Shown one piece after another: positions 43,400 to 57,059 of a DNA stretch of 64,000 nucleotides. A model generated the notes under the pieces. The model ran no database searches. It saw nothing but the letters and a program-made list of their open reading frames with translations, and was not told where the DNA came from. Within the stretch, counting starts at the first letter, position 1. Each line of letters begins with the position of its first letter. The stretch lies in assembly GCA_030765055.1 (NCBI GenBank), contig CM060951.1:53561937-53625936 (forward strand), given 5' to 3'. Made by a program: the position numbers and the translations under genes. This DNA comes from Mantis religiosa (taxonomy: Eukaryota > Arthropoda > Insecta > Mantodea > Mantidae).

Positions 43400-44290
43400 T
43401 CGGCTTCACCAACGGAATGCAGTAAACCACAAACGATAGCTTGTCCCGTTTTTCAGTTCAGAATGACATGCACTGCCCTTTACATGGTAGAACCCTTAGG
43501 GATTTAATGTACTTAAAATGACACGGACGCCATTAGTCAAAAGTGAACAGGAGGGAAAAAAAAGCACAAAACGCTGCTATTGGCAAATGCCTCTATAAGA
43601 TTAAACGGTATATGAGTTGGCAAACATGATGCCTAGCAGTGGCAGCAACCGTTTGCACTCCTGTACAAATAAGCCAATGCGTAAACTAGTTACTGATGCA
43701 CCAGGAGTTATTTTCCTCCCAGTGGTTACACTTGAAATTTGCAAATAGTAGGGAATATGTGAATGAAATTACAACTGTTTAGATTCCTCTTTACATAAAA
43801 CTGTGTCCACAGCAGCTGGGGAGTGCCGCATGTATCGAGAAAGTCACACAAATTCAAAATTTTGGCGATTATTCAGTACTCTCAGTGCCCCATGCTGCAC
43901 TTCCCAAATTCCTGAGTTGTAAGTAATAACAACAAACAATAATGTTTATCAACATACCGCAACGCCCGTGTTTGATAAACCAGTATTCTGTAATATTCCT
44001 AATGGGCATTATCAAGTAGTTTATAAAAAAAATCCAATGAGTTGCATTTACATGACCCCCTTTATCCACTATCGCTTCGTTCCCATTTCTATAAAAGATT
44101 TTAGTTTACAGAAAACCATAAACCCAATATTTACTTCAAGTTGCGGAAATATGTTATTTAAGCAACATAATTTTCACGTATTTCTTTTAGTTTAGCTTAA
44201 ACGGTCAACGCAGTAAAATAGGTAATGGCCAAAAGGCATTTATTATGCCATAAACATGCCCATTATTGGCAATAATATTAAGAATTAATA
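43400..44290. other. No gene recognised
   Basis: AT-rich, no supported feature. Confidence 0.4.
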
Positions 44291-44299
44291 TAAGTAGTA

Positions 44300-44400
44300 C
44301 GTAAGAATATGCTAGACCTAGGTCCGAGCTCACGGGTTCAAACCCGACTGCGAACGATGAACTTTCCGGGGCGTTCTCTTTCATTCGAAAGAGAAAAAGT
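44300..44400 (-). repeat. Possible tRNA-derived SINE fragment
   Basis: The minus strand carries B-box-like gtcgggtttgaacccgtgag. The A-box region is unclear. Confidence 0.35.
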
Positions 44401-47400
44401 AAGTGGTGCTGTGTCGTAGAGTTATAGCAAGTAAAACAAAAACCATCAAGCCCGATAAAGAGGCATCTAAACAAAATTAAGCAGAGGAAACGTCATACAC
44501 AAAAACTAAATTGTTTTATTAACTGCAGAGTTTTGGGTTCCTCACTAGACTGGCCCTGATCATTACTATTACAAACTCATACAAAAATTATTCACATGAT
44601 TAGTTTCTTATATACGTATATTAAGCAAAAATGCCTAATTCTTTTTTTTTTTTTTTTTCTTTTACTCTGAAGATTATCAACTTATTATAGTTGGTATTAA
44701 GAAATAAGCAGTTATTCATAGTTGGTAATTTATTTAACTAATAAGACAATTTTTTCTTTGGCAAACATTGTTAATAAAACCTCAACGTTAATAATCCAAA
44801 GCAACTACCCCGATTCGTATTAAACCTTGGTCAACCAAAATCTGCCTTCATTTTACTACGCGAAAACCACAAAAGACCCTATACAGAAATATATGAATTT
44901 ATTCCCGGGAAAAGTCCAAACCGGTACCTATAAAACTTACAGCCGAAGTTCAATTACACGTTCAAGAGCTTGATTTTCTCAAGCAAAAGACAGTCTACTC
45001 GGGATTTGGCACGAAACCCAAACATCGTTCCTCAAGCCCCTAGTTTTCCACTGTGTTTTCGCACAAAGGCAAACATTCGTGAAAACCGCTAACCGAACGA
45101 GGGCTTATGCGACTGAACACAATTCCAGATCCATTAGCAACCTAAAAGCTTCTAAATAAGAATCGTCATTATATCTCTCAATGGGATCAATGTATTAACA
45201 ATTACGGCGTTCACTTTTCATGTAACCAATAGTAAAATTATAACTGTTGCGTTTGATCCTATTTCACAAGTCTGTCCTACTTCATACAGCTCCATGAAAA
45301 ATACGTTTTGTCCCAAATTGATTTAGATACTCTAAAATATAATTTCCAGTCGTGGAAGGCACTGTTTTTCTAAGTAAACTGACCGTCCAGAAATGCAAAC
45401 TTGCTAAATATTTTCAGTTCTAACTACATTCAACGTTCTTTACTGCCAGTTCAAGCATACAAAATAATATCTGCATTCTTATAAATAAAAGTATACAAAA
45501 ATAGTTATGAAGCTTCATTTAAATATTATAAACGCCCGCGTTTACATCGCGTAGGGAAATTCATGGGTGGAAGCGTTCCGTTAAGAGTATATCTGTCTCT
45601 CTCGTTCTTCCTCCTATGTGTTGACAACACGATCGTTCTAGTTAGAGACAAATTATTGTAGTTTGTGAAACGGTGTGAATCGCCGCTCCACATCCTTTCG
45701 CTGGTACGAATGTATCGAAGCTGAGCGTTTCTGCCCAGGAGAAAACTTTAGAAAATTAATTCCCACACTAACATGAGTAAACACCGTTCATTTATATTAA
45801 AACAGACTCACAGATATTAAAACCACAAGAGTACACCTGCTAGCGCAATTTTGTGGTCTTTTAATTTTGAAATGTCTATTTTAATAAACAAAACACAAGC
45901 AAATCTGAATGCGTAAACTGAAAGGTAAATACGTTATTTCATGTGTGTCTAACATTTAGAAACACAAACAGAGATGAGATTTTACTTCTATGACACAACA
46001 AGGGCATCGGAATACAGTACGCCGATCAGTTATCTTTACTTGACGCATTCTTAGTGTTCAGATAGATATAGCAGTTTAAGCCTCTTCCTTTTAACATCTT
46101 TGCCTTTATTAACTTTCGATGCACAGCTTCTGAGTGACCCCCTCTATTTTAACAAATACCACATTTCTGCGACTAATTATATGAAGAAAAACACTTGAAC
46201 AACTCAGAGAAAAAGTAAAACGAGTTCCATTTTCGACTGGAGGATATACATTTTTCTGTAAATAGAACATTCCTTGTCCTCCACGATATAAATAAAGCAC
46301 AAATGAAAGCAATTGAGGATTTCACTAGAAAAACTGACACTCTGTTATCAAAACAGAAGTCAATATTTCTCAGTTAAAACATTTCGTATAATTTCAGAAA
46401 TTAACGGAGGCTATAATAATGAAACAGTAAAGAGAGAAAAGAAAAATGCATGGCCAAAGAATAAATGCACATAAAATAAGAAAAGCAATGAAAATCGTAA
46501 AATATCAACGTGCTAACAAAAAGAAATTGATGATTAACTTTACACACTCCAATTATTTTTAGGGATGTTTGTCTCGGTTAAATAGTTTTAAAAGAAATAA
46601 ACCATGATGGCTAAACTTTAAGTACTTTTAATGTTGGCATTTTTAAACAAAGAAAAGGTATTAAAATGATGGATAAAAATAAACACAGTGAAAGCATAAA
46701 AGCACTAGGGTAAATGTCGATAAATATTCTCAATATTAACGAAACCTAAAAGTTAATTCCAGGTGAAAAGGATAAAGATTAGCAGAGCCAGGGAATAAGG
46801 AGTAATGAACATAAATAAAATATCTTAATAGTAAAGGAAATCAGGAGCAGATGAAAAGGCAAACATGACAGGCAAGAAAATAGTTAAAAGGCATTAAAGA
46901 AAGTAAGCTATAGATAGAACGAACAACTAGTTTTTCACATTGTTGCGTAATATAATTTATAGCAAAAGTGGTACAAAAAATCCTCTTAACTCCCTCTACC
47001 TTTAACGAATCAAATCCTTGTTAATTGAGAATGCAGCCTTGTTCATTAAGTCTTTTGATAAACAGTCTGCCAATTTACGGTTGCTTGGCTATTCCGCCGT
47101 GAACTTATTCTAATGTCGCCAGCCATCACTCTTTCCAACTTCAGGAGACACCAAAGAGATGTTCTAAAGCATTAAGAGCTACAGATTTTTCTTTTTTTCA
47201 TAGGCATTAATAGCAGAACTCATTCTCACGATATTTAATTTGCAACAATTTTATTTGCTACAAAGTTATCACATCAGACAGATATCAGACTATTCTTTAC
47301 AGTACATCCCTTAACATTTTGCGACAAACTGACTGATAAAAATAAAGATATATTGTTCATAAGTTATTCTTCTGACTAAATTTCATTAAACACCATTTTC

Positions 47401-48130
47401 TTGCACTAACCTATATCCGAACTTCAGGTCGTAAATATAACGAAACAAAAGAATGCAACATATTGAAACGTAATGGTACCCAGCGTCTTTTCTTATGAGC
47501 TAATGACGTTACATTATCACTTTACTCCACTTCCTTCGTTTTGTGCATAAAGTTATTTCCCCTTCATTCACTCAGGTAACCAAGCATAGAGTTTCTTAGC
47601 CCCATGAATGCGTAGCTCGGTAACAGTAGGTACAGACAAACTCGCATTCTTCTTTCTCATAACATTAAGCACCACTGTTCAAACGCATGAAAGGAAACTT
47701 CATAATAGGAAAGCCTGGAATACTTCGGAAGTAAATAATGCTACGAGAAACATTGCTCAAGATAACGTAAATATTTTAATTTTTCCGTCAATTAACTTTT
47801 GTCGATATTTTGCTATTTCCGAGCTAAGCAATAATAAATGAAAATAAATAAATATATTTTATTTTAGATCCCAATGTCTCAGAATGGTGATATTTTAATG
47901 AAAACTATTTTTGTAATTTAAAATGAAAAACATGATAAAATACTTAATTTCTTTTGTGGAATTGGGCAAACCGCTGGGAAATTAAAATTATGCTGATATT
48001 CTAAAACAATTTCAACAGTTTTAATCTAGAACTAAGGAAATATAAGTGATAAAACCAAAATGTATCAGTAGGAAGGGAAGTATATGAAACTCGGAGGGAA
48101 GTTGGCCCTGCAGTGTAAATTGAAACAAAC
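44401..48130. other. No gene recognised
   Basis: AT-rich, with a T-run at 44643-44658. No recognised repeat or gene. Confidence 0.4.
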
Positions 48131-48139
48131 ATACAAGGG

Positions 48140-48532
48140 TTGCCTCAGAAGGCCAGTCAGTCAATTCTTACAATTAATCAGCATCTACTAACGAAGTATA
48201 AAGATGATGCGAGTCTGTTTCCAGCTGAGGGCACTCCGTGGACAGAACCCTTGGGTCGCACAACTGTGTATACACTCAAATTAGTGCTAGGTGGAAAACT
48301 GTCCGTTAGAAACTGCAAACACAATTATTCCACCTCAGCCGCCCCTCATTCACTCCGCTCACTCGTTTCTGTTCTTCAGGGAATTAAAACAATTCTCATA
48401 AAGCTTCTCGCGGCTCCCCGCATCAAAAACACTGTCGGCCGTGGCTTTACTCAAATCGAATTCCACGTAATTTTATTCTACAGCCATTTTCATACATCAG
48501 CCACCAACCTCCTATGCCGCATATGCAATTAG
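48140..48532 (+). other. Orphan open frame, about 130 codons
   Basis: Open frame from a non-ATG start, ending TSATNLLCRICN. It has no domain recognised and no neighbours that would support expression. Possibly chance, as the region is locally less AT-rich. Confidence 0.12.
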
Positions 48533-48839
48533 CAAAAGACCAACTCTGCACTGTTTTCGTAGAGACCGCTGTGTATTTCGGGAAGTTTTATTCGTCTGTG
48601 TTAGTTTTCGGACGTAATTTCCTTTATTTCAACTCATGCTTTATTATACAAAGTGCAACAGACGTTTCTGGCGTACTATTTAGTTTCATTTCCCCTACAT
48701 TGTGAGAACCAGAACAGTTTCTATGATTTTGCCAATATCAAAACTTGAATCGGTTACACAGTCGGCATTTGTTTTCTTCAGCCCACCTTGATGTCATCTG
48801 TTTGTCCGTACGTCACCATCAACATCACCGATGTGACTT

Positions 48840-49070
48840 CGATAGCCGAGGTCGTTAAGATACAGGCTCCGGCCAGCGCTTCAAATCCCGCTAGATTGTC
48901 CCTGAACTGAAGTTTCTTTCAGGTTTTCCTCAGTTCTCATAACTGACAAATACTCTGGAGGCACCTCTAATTTAGGTCTTCAGTCTTTCTTTCCTAAATG
49001 TTCTTATCCCAATCATCACTTAATTCAGGCATCATCAGAGCCCATTGACCGTTGTATCGTATATGGGAAG
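48840..49070 (+). repeat. Probable tRNA-derived SINE (different family)
   Basis: cgatagccgaggtcgttaag resembles an A-box and cttcaaatcccgctag a decayed B-box. The body contains tttctttcaggttttcctca, a motif like the ggttttcc block of other insect SINEs, and ends near gtatatgggaagaaagcc. Confidence 0.5.
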
Positions 49071-51235
49071 AAAGCCATTAAAAACAATTTAAAAATCACT
49101 ATCCAAAACAAAGAGCATCAAGAATATCCAGGCCAACTTACCATCGTATATTATACAATGTGGTCAGTTCAATCCCTTTCAATATATGCAATGGTCGCAT
49201 TTTCAATACAGAGTTTTGATGGAATCTGCCTAAAAATCAAACGTTTGAAAACTGTGGTGAGGCTTTGTTTTACAACAGAGAGCAATACTGATTATTGGAG
49301 TTGGGAGTACTTGATTATTGTGTTATGCAATATCCACGCAAAACCTAACGTGGAAAGAGCTTACATTACTTCAATGAAGGAAGCGGATATTAAATAGAGG
49401 TATACAAATATCAGTCTGTGCACATAAATTTTTCTACGTAATGATTGCCACATTTGAAACTGCAGTATAGATAATCAATCACTGGTCATTATGAAATAAA
49501 TCCTTCACATTCTAAATAATGTTTCAAGATTTATTCGTACTGGCCAAGTGCGGAGAGGTATCGATATCTCGAGGAAGTACCGTTCTAAAAGCGTAAAAAG
49601 GGAACTTTACTACTTAAACCTGTCCAACAGTCGTCTTCAGACATCTTTAGACCTACAACTGCGATAGTATTTTTTTATAAAATACGCTAATGATTAGCTC
49701 AATAATGAGGACCGCATTTTACAATGATTTGATATGTCTAAACAGCATGCTGATCAACAAAAAAGAGAGGGGGGAAGGGAGGCCAAGGATAAAATAATTA
49801 CATGAAAGTGAAATCATGAGAGCATATCCAAGCTAGAAAAGACACTTCTAGACCATAATAAATGTTTTTGTCAATATATTACGTAGCCAACAGTTTGTTA
49901 TTGGTTGGATGCGTACACTCAACACAGAACAAGTAGCAAAACCTAAGCGTCAGCTGCATTATTTTGTGCAAATACATCTGTCAAAGCTCATTATGATGTG
50001 CCTTCCCTAAAATGTATGAATAACCGCACGAAGGCTCCCTGAAGCCCAATGCAATGTGTTTATAGTCTCTCCGGACCGCCGATTGAAACATGTGTGCGTA
50101 ATTTTTGTTATAAAGCTAATTCGTGTACACATATTTTATGTATTTTGTACTCATGTTGGATCTAATATCATTTATAAAGCAAGAAATAACAGTAAACGCA
50201 CCTTTCAACATATCAAAAGACCGCTATTAACTAGCCAAGGAAATTACAGAAACCATAGCACTAATATCGTACGATTCCAAAACACAAGAAAGCTTCGGAA
50301 TCACAAGATTATGATTACGTCAACTACATGAATTCCTTAGATTAAATAACTATTGCATGTGGATTTCTGGAAACATAATCGACTTGCGTGGTGTGGTAGT
50401 GTCATCAAGAACACGTAGCATGTCGTTACCTATCTCTTGATTACATCACCAACTCCTACGCTGCCAGTCGCACTAAAATGTATTATTCATAACCGACCGT
50501 CTATTGAACGTCATAACACGCACAAATTTCAATAATGATCATCAACAAAGCGATGTGCTCGAAAATAGCTGTTTTTCGTGTATTACAGGACATACAAGTG
50601 GCCAAAATATTTCACTTGGAAAATGTTTCTTTGAAGGTAACTCGTCCATATTAAAGTGTGCAGAAGTCCAATTTTAAAACGTGAATCTGGTGAATGAACA
50701 GCAATGCAACATTTAGGAGTATCTATTACTCCGCAATGTATATTATTCATCCTTATTTTCGTATAAAATATGGTCTCAAGTTTTGTGGAGGCTTAGTAGT
50801 ACGTATTTATTCGTTTGCTAACCCTTTAAACGTAGATAAATATTCGAGACTGTCTTAAAATGCATACCTACCTACTGTACAGCTAGGGAAACAAATTCAA
50901 CACTAATGCACTGTTTCTATATACCAGGTAAATTACAGAGCTGAAAAAGAAAGTTTTCTTCACATGAATAATCTCATGCCGCCCGTTAATGTCTAAAAAA
51001 TGCAATCTTGACTATGATTTGGCATTTATTACAATAAAACCAAGTTTTATTAAGCTACGAGTTCACTGACTTTGCAAAAGATTTCGGTTTTATGGATAGA
51101 AGTAAATTATGGAATATAATGAACAAAAAAAAATATTCTTTGCATTGAATAAATTGCTTAAAACGTTTATATAAAGAACATGAATAGTAATAAATATGAA
51201 CGGAACAAAAACAAAAAATTAAGAAGCATCAGACG
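49071..51235. other. No gene recognised
   Basis: AT-rich, no supported feature; open frames of 79-91 codons lack similarity. Confidence 0.4.
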
Positions 51236-51239
51236 CTCA

Positions 51240-51767
51240 GATAAGCATGCAGTCTGTCTCCAACACTGTTCAATATATATTTAGACGATTTGATTAAGAA
51301 ATGGAAACATGAAATCACCTCACGAATAAAAATAGATAAAAACAAATTTTTAAATATTTTACTTTATGCAAATGATGCTGTGCTTATTCAGAATAGTGAT
51401 GCCCTATCCGTTCAAATACAAGCATAAATGGAAAAAGCTTGGCACAGGTGTCCCATTTTAAATGCTTGGGCTGTGATATGACTGTAGACAGAGATAGCAA
51501 TGTGGAATATAAAATGGCGATTCCAATTTTATAATATGGAAGTGAATCTTGGATCCTTAGGCAGAGGGATAAAAGTAAGCTACAGAGTCTGAAATGAGGT
51601 GTCTGTTGAGTGGGAAAGGCTGTACAAGAAGAGAGCTTATTAGAAACACAGACATGCGTGAATAATTTAAAATATTTGATTTAAACTATCAGACTGAAGA
51701 AAATAGAAATAATTGGAAGAAACATTTGGAAAGAATGAAGTAAGGACGGAATAGGGGCCGAATCCCT
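51240..51767 (+). pseudogene. Decayed LINE reverse transcriptase, 3' part
   Basis: Frames on the plus strand read CLSPTLFNIYLDDLIKKWKH, then LLYANDAVLIQNSDALSVQI (the catalytic ADD degraded to AND), then FKCLGCDMTVD, ILLYGSESWILRQRDKSKLQ, NTDMRE and NNWKKHLERM. This is the order of RT motifs B and C and the C-terminal region of a non-LTR element of the LYGSE.W...HLERM type. Several stops and frameshifts. The element stops where the solo LTR begins. Confidence 0.75.
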
Positions 51768-52293
51768 GAATTACCTCAATATCGTTATAACGATTAATAT
51801 TGTCGCGAAGCCGTTATCTACGATAGCGCGGCTAGTGTACACAAAGAGCCGGCAAATAAAGATAGCGCAGATAAACGACTTGCCGGCGCAGATTAAGTTA
51901 CGCTTCTGGAAATTTCGGATTTCGTCATTCGATGTATTGTTATTCCAGAAACATCTAGTGATTGTACAGAACAGTCGGCTTCTGGTTTGTCCCAGAAATG
52001 TCTCGAATTTATGAATGAGATATATAAGAGATCGTGACACGCCAGCGGACAGTTGTGAAACAAGAGTGAGTCGCGAACAGTCGTAAGCAGTAAACAGCTG
52101 TAGAGTGTTGTTGTAACGAGACTTGATGTAATCAGAAAGCTGTTTGTTATTGTCATCGATCTTGGTAGATTGTGGTGTGTATGTGACGTAATGTTGTTAC
52201 GTGAGAATTGAACAGTGTATTTCTACGGAAATAAAGGACATTTGGCATATCTGCAACACGGACTTTTAATTCTACGAACCCACAAAGTCACAA
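51768..52293 (+). repeat. Probable solo LTR
   Basis: About 525 bp ending cccacaaagtcacaa. Contains TATATAAG at 52021-52028 and ggaaataaaggac near 52228 (polyadenylation signal), in LTR order. A diverged inverted copy at 55595-56047 shares blocks such as gatagcgcg, acttgccg, cagat.aagttac and acggaaataaag. No primer binding site, ORF or second direct copy is next to it, so a solo LTR is most likely. The left boundary is approximate. Confidence 0.6.
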
Positions 52294-54000
52294 TGTTAAA
52301 GAGACAGCTTATATAAAGATACAATGCCACAAAATAAAACCAACAAAAACCAAAATTGGTATTCCTAGAGGTAGATTAGCTGACTTAGTTTAATTTCATG
52401 TCCATGCCAAGAGTAGTTAAGTGTTCTACCAGATGGAATATTCTAAAGCATGGTACATCAGAATTAAATATTATTTGTGGGACATTTAGACTTCAAAGGT
52501 GGTTATGTTAATTTATCACTTTTTTCTACCTTCCTTGCCATGTGCTACTTCAAATTTTTTAACCATTCGTCAAGCTGGATTCTTCAGGAATCCTTACAAA
52601 ATCATGGCCGATGTTTTTCAACAAGCGAACCTGTCTGTTTTTATTCTTATACCTTCCTCCTCTATCTCAATAGCTGTACTAAAAAGGGAATATGATGAAA
52701 CAGAACCAGTAAACCATAAATGGATGGGTTCGCCTTTGCAGAAACACTGGAAATTAATTTAATCATATACGACATCTGGACCTGTGAATATATCCACAAA
52801 CTAGTACATTATTTTTGGTGAAAAAAGTCGCTGCGTCTTTCATCCTGAAGTGCCACATTTAAACGCAAATGCATAAAATAAGTGCGAATGTTTTGAGACT
52901 CAGAATCATATAATTCGTCCTAATTATTCTTCTAAAACTTCTAAATAAAAACTGCTGAAATTCGAACCCGAGTAATTAATGGGAGGAACAAGAACATGGG
53001 CTGCTTTTATCAACATGCAGACATGGTATTGCACAGTGGTTATCAAACTAATGAAACTGTTTCAGGCTGAAACTGTATCTTACGTTTCTTTTCAATTTGA
53101 TGAAATTCCATATAACAAATTAGTATTCCACTAGCCAGAGCCATGCATTTTTCAACAAGATTTTTATCGATATATGTGCGGGAGTGTGGTTGTAGTCTGC
53201 GTGTTTGCTTGGTAAACATGAAACAGCACAACGACGATTGAGATAGCTACCGGGAGATAAGCCCCTTCCTCTTAAGTAAAGTACTTCCATTAAATTACCT
53301 GCCTGCTCCAACACTCGCTTGGAAAGTGATAATCAACAATACCATCAACCTTCACTTTCTGCTGAATAGCCGAAACTCATGTCATTCGATGCTTCATCGC
53401 ACTTACCTTTCCAAATGCTTGTTTTCGATAACTGTGGATTACTTTTCACACTATCTGGGTTGGTTTCTTGTAGCCGACTTTTCCAAACCGCTTTCTTGGA
53501 AGTACTTTGCAATGGGTGCTATACTTGATAAGAGGTTTCACTCACTGCGAAATGATTTTCCCGCGTCAATCACTTTTGTTAAAAACTAGGCAACTAAGAT
53601 CCTCAAATTGTATTTACTTACAAATGTTGATAAATTTCATTTAAAAATCTATGTCCGTAGTGCGAGAGTCATCAGACTTTCAAATCGGATACAACACTCT
53701 AAAGGTGAATTTAAAAGGTGGCGAAAAATGAATAATTCCGGAATAAATTGCATGTCAACCTCAGAACACTTACAAATTGCTGACAAATCTAGCAATATGA
53801 GAAATTAATAGAAACTGAAGGAATGGATGTAAAAAAATAACGACCCATTGGAAATATACAAGCTATGTCGACTTAGCCATCCCTAAACACAGTACTCCCT
53901 GCTTATTAAATCTATATTAAATAAATAAAATAAATAAATAGCCCATAACATCCCTTAAGGGCAAGGACTTCCCACCCACTGGTGGGGTCAGCTTGGCCGT
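52294..54000. other. No gene recognised
   Basis: AT-rich. An (AAAT)-type run at 53918-53942 is followed by atcccttaagggcaaggact, possibly the end of a minus-strand retroelement; not provable. Confidence 0.35.
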
Positions 54001-54539
54001 TTCTTACAGATTGAGCAAATACCTGAAAAATACCATTTCTTTGTCCTGATTGTCATTTGTTTGCCTAGAATATTAGCAAAACAAAAAGTCCTATTGCAAC
54101 TTTTACATGACGCGGTTTGTATTATAATGAAGAATAACTACACCTGTCCTTACAAAAGAAAGCAAAAATATAACTATATAAAATTTCACGATAGATTCCA
54201 GCAAAACACAGAAAGAAGAACGTGATGTCTTAGTTAAAAGAGTCAAAGTACTTCAGCAGCTGCAGATTAATTCCCAATATAAAGGCGTACAGATAATTTT
54301 TATTCAACAGTTTTCTTTTATCCTGAACTAACTTTGGTACATCTGCATGGACATCCTTGTATTGGAAATTCCCACTGTATCGAATTAAGTCTTTCGCTTG
54401 TTGCCCGCGAAAATCTCTTCCTAGATTTTTGGAGTGTAGAGTGTAGAAACTCAGTTCATTCACAACTGATAGAGGTCTAGATATAAGCGAATTTGTCAAA
54501 CAACCCTGTTCCATCAGATAGAAAGGTAACGGAGAGGAC

Positions 54540-55035
54540 ACCTAGCACCTTGATTCGCGATTAGATCTTCCGTGCATACACTCTCGGGAAGAACGGTTGA
54601 GATGATATGGATTGCAGGAGCGGACGATGTAAGCGCAGAGTTCCGTAATAGTTGCTGATTTGACACCCGGCTGGGAGGCGCTCAGTGGCCACCTGCCCAA
54701 GCCGCTCTGGAGAGAGATCTCAATCAGCAGGTAAATGTGGGGTTGCAATTTCCATTTAAAGCCGAGATGGACTGACAGTGCAGGCTCCATGGAGCTGAGA
54801 AGTTCCAAACCACTAGCCTCTGCGTCATCTACGCGCCGTCGATCGACGCGTGAAAGAGGTGTACGAAAGGAAGAAATGGGAGAAAAGATGGTCTTAGAAT
54901 AAAACAATTACTCCAGCATTCGCCTAGCCGACAGGGAAGAAACCACGAAAAAGAAAGTGAGCAGCCACCACGACTCGAACTCAGGACCTCCATAACGCCA
55001 GCCTTGCGAGCCAACGCAAAGCCATTCGCTCAGTA
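54540..55035. other. GC-richer block with tRNA-like end
   Basis: 54560-54900 has a 121-codon minus-strand open frame without recognised product (contains GRWPLSASQPGVKSATITEL). At 54955-55035 the minus strand reads ggctcgcaaggctggcgtta and gagttcgagtcgtggtggct, an A/B-box pair suggesting a tRNA-derived SINE head. The whole block is probably a composite repeat. Confidence 0.35.
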
Positions 55036-55594
55036 AATAAGGTATGCTGAGCATCAGTCTATCAAGTATCTGAAGAAGTATTCACAATTATTCCTAAGTT
55101 ATTAATGATTATTCCATTTCCATACGGCTTCTAGATAAAGTCGCCTTGTGATTATACACAAGGACTACCGTAGTGGTCGTGAAGGTTCTGAATTTCGACT
55201 GCTAGTAGAAAGAATACCGTTCGTTTATAAAAGCAACTCAGGAAACCGCCTCTGAGGTATCGAGATCATAGTCATTGCTCCTAAACTCAGGCTCTGCGTT
55301 TGATCTCCGGAGATAGAATAATTATTTAGTGCAATTCTCCAACATTATTAGTTTGCAAGTATGAATGATCAAAGGAGCATGACGGGTTACAAGCAAATCT
55401 CTCAAAAATACTATAAAGAGTTAAGAATACGGGCAGTTGTTTTAAAAGTGAAAGTTATCCATGTAAACCTAAGACCTTACGGGAGGCAACTACAGGAAAC
55501 GTTTAAGAAATAAGCTTCGACCCCCCCCCCTCCCAAGTTTCTGATAAATACTTACGCGTATTAAAACGATACATACAAATTCAGCCTATAATGT

Positions 55595-56047
55595 TGTGAC
55601 TTTGTGGGCTCGTAAAATTAAGTCAACTTTACAGAAATTCAAAATGCTCTTTATTTCCGTAAAAAGACACTTTATACACCTCTTTGCAGCAAGCTGACGT
55701 AACATAAACCAACACCATCTCTCGTCGCTTCTGCACACCTAAATAAACAAAAGAGTTTACCTTCAAATCACAGTTGCACGCGCACATTTATCAGTTCCGA
55801 TTACGACTCTGCCTACTGGGGAGTCGCGGCTTCTTTATATACCTCTACTCATATTTCCAGAAATTAATCGAATGTTCCGTAACAAACAGACGGCACCAGA
55901 GGAAACACGAACCTTCCAGTCATGTAACTTTATCTGTTTCGGCAAGCCTTTTATCTCAGCGTTACACTATCTGTCCCTTTGTGCGCGCTATCGCAATAAT
56001 GGCTCGCCGCAATATTCATCTGGCAGTAGAATATACGCTTAGTTACA
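55595..56047 (-). repeat. Diverged solo LTR, inverted copy
   Basis: Minus-strand sequence ending cccacaaagtcacaa, the same terminus as at 52293. It carries acggaaataaagagc and a TATA-like gtatataaag at about 55831-55840. It aligns along its length with 51768-52293 at clearly lower than 80% identity, so it is an older copy. It lies 3.3 kb away in opposite orientation. The far boundary is approximate. Confidence 0.55.
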
Positions 56048-56145
56048 GAAGCGACGCTGAAATTGCGCGCTTACTTTAGCACAGTGTCATAGGGAGGAAG
56101 ATTTGTTACCATGAATTAAAGAGGCTTTGTTTATGACTTACATTA

Positions 56146-57049
56146 TCGAGGGCTGTTCAATAAAGAATGATCATAATTTTTTTTACGGACATAATTTTTC
56201 GCACTAAAATTCAATATTATTATATTCTGTTAGCTTAATGTGAAACAAACTCGCCGTAGTAGTTTCATTGTTGGTACTCCTGGTTCCCGCCTGTGAGAAC
56301 CAGCCAAGTTAAGACATGTTCAGTATCGCCTACCGCTGCAATGGAGGTAACATGCAGTTAAAGTTGATGTTAGAGGAGAATCCGGAGTTTCTATCAAACG
56401 TAATCACTGCTGATGAAACTTGGTTACATCATTTTGATCCTGAGAGCAAACAGCAAAGCTCAGTGTGGAAATCTCCTTGATCACCAACCCCTCAAAACAG
56501 CAAAAGTGGCTGCTTCTTCTGGGAAGTTATGGTCATCTCATTCTTTGATATTCATGGAATGGTTTATCAGCATGTTGTACCTGCACACGTATGAGTAACT
56601 GGACAATACTACAGGGATGTCCTGAAAGCATTGCAAGTCCATATCAGGCGCAGAAGACCACATTTCCGTAAAGCAGGCTGGATTATGCAACACGATAATG
56701 CGTGGCCGCATATTGTCAATGTTGTTGCTGAATATCTTGCAAAAATCAACGTGAAGTACATCCCTCACCCTTCCTATAGTCCGGATTTAGCCCCATGTGA
56801 CTTTTCTATACCCTATCTTGAAGAAACGACTTCGTGGGAGACGTTATCCATCATCAGAAGCAGTGGTGAAGGCTGCGGAGGCGATTTTGAAGGATCTCTC
56901 AAAAATCGTGTCCAGCATGTCTTTGAAGACTGGCAGAAACGCTGGGACAAGTGCATCGCATTCGGGGGAGACTATTTTGAGAAGGACCATCAGAATTATG
57001 AGGATGAGTAAAGGTGCGGATATGATCATTCTTTAATGAACAGCCCTCG
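56146..57049 (+). mobile_element. Mariner (Tc1/mariner) transposon, internally deleted
   Basis: Terminal inverted repeats of about 28 bp (cgagggctgttcaataaaga at 56147 and its inverse ending at 57049) with one mismatch, beside TA dinucleotides on both sides (one extra T on the left). About 900 bp against the usual 1.3 kb. The N-terminal helix-turn-helix region of the transposase is gone. Copy contains stops and a frameshift, so it is inactive. Confidence 0.9.
56355..57011 (+). pseudogene. Mariner transposase, DD34D catalytic part
   Basis: Reading across stops at about 56480 and 56595: LKLMLEENPEFLSNVITADE then TWLHHFDPESKQQSSVW (first catalytic Asp), IMQHDNAWPHIVNVVAEYLA (second Asp) and YIPHPSYSPDLAPCDF (third Asp, 34 residues after the second in the usual DD34D count). 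After PCDF the frame shifts (about 56815), and the C-terminus reads FEDWQKRWDKCIAFGGDYFE. The DNA-binding N-terminus is absent. A 126-codon frame is open at 56631-57011. Confidence 0.9.
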
Positions 57050-57059
57050 TATTTTGCCG

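Noticed and set aside
48140..48532. Novel 130-residue protein gene
   Set aside because: No ATG start in the frame's first codon, no similarity, no splice or regulatory context.
54955..55035. Possible functional tRNA gene on the minus strand
   Set aside because: A and B boxes are present, but I could not form acceptor and anticodon stems; more likely a SINE head.
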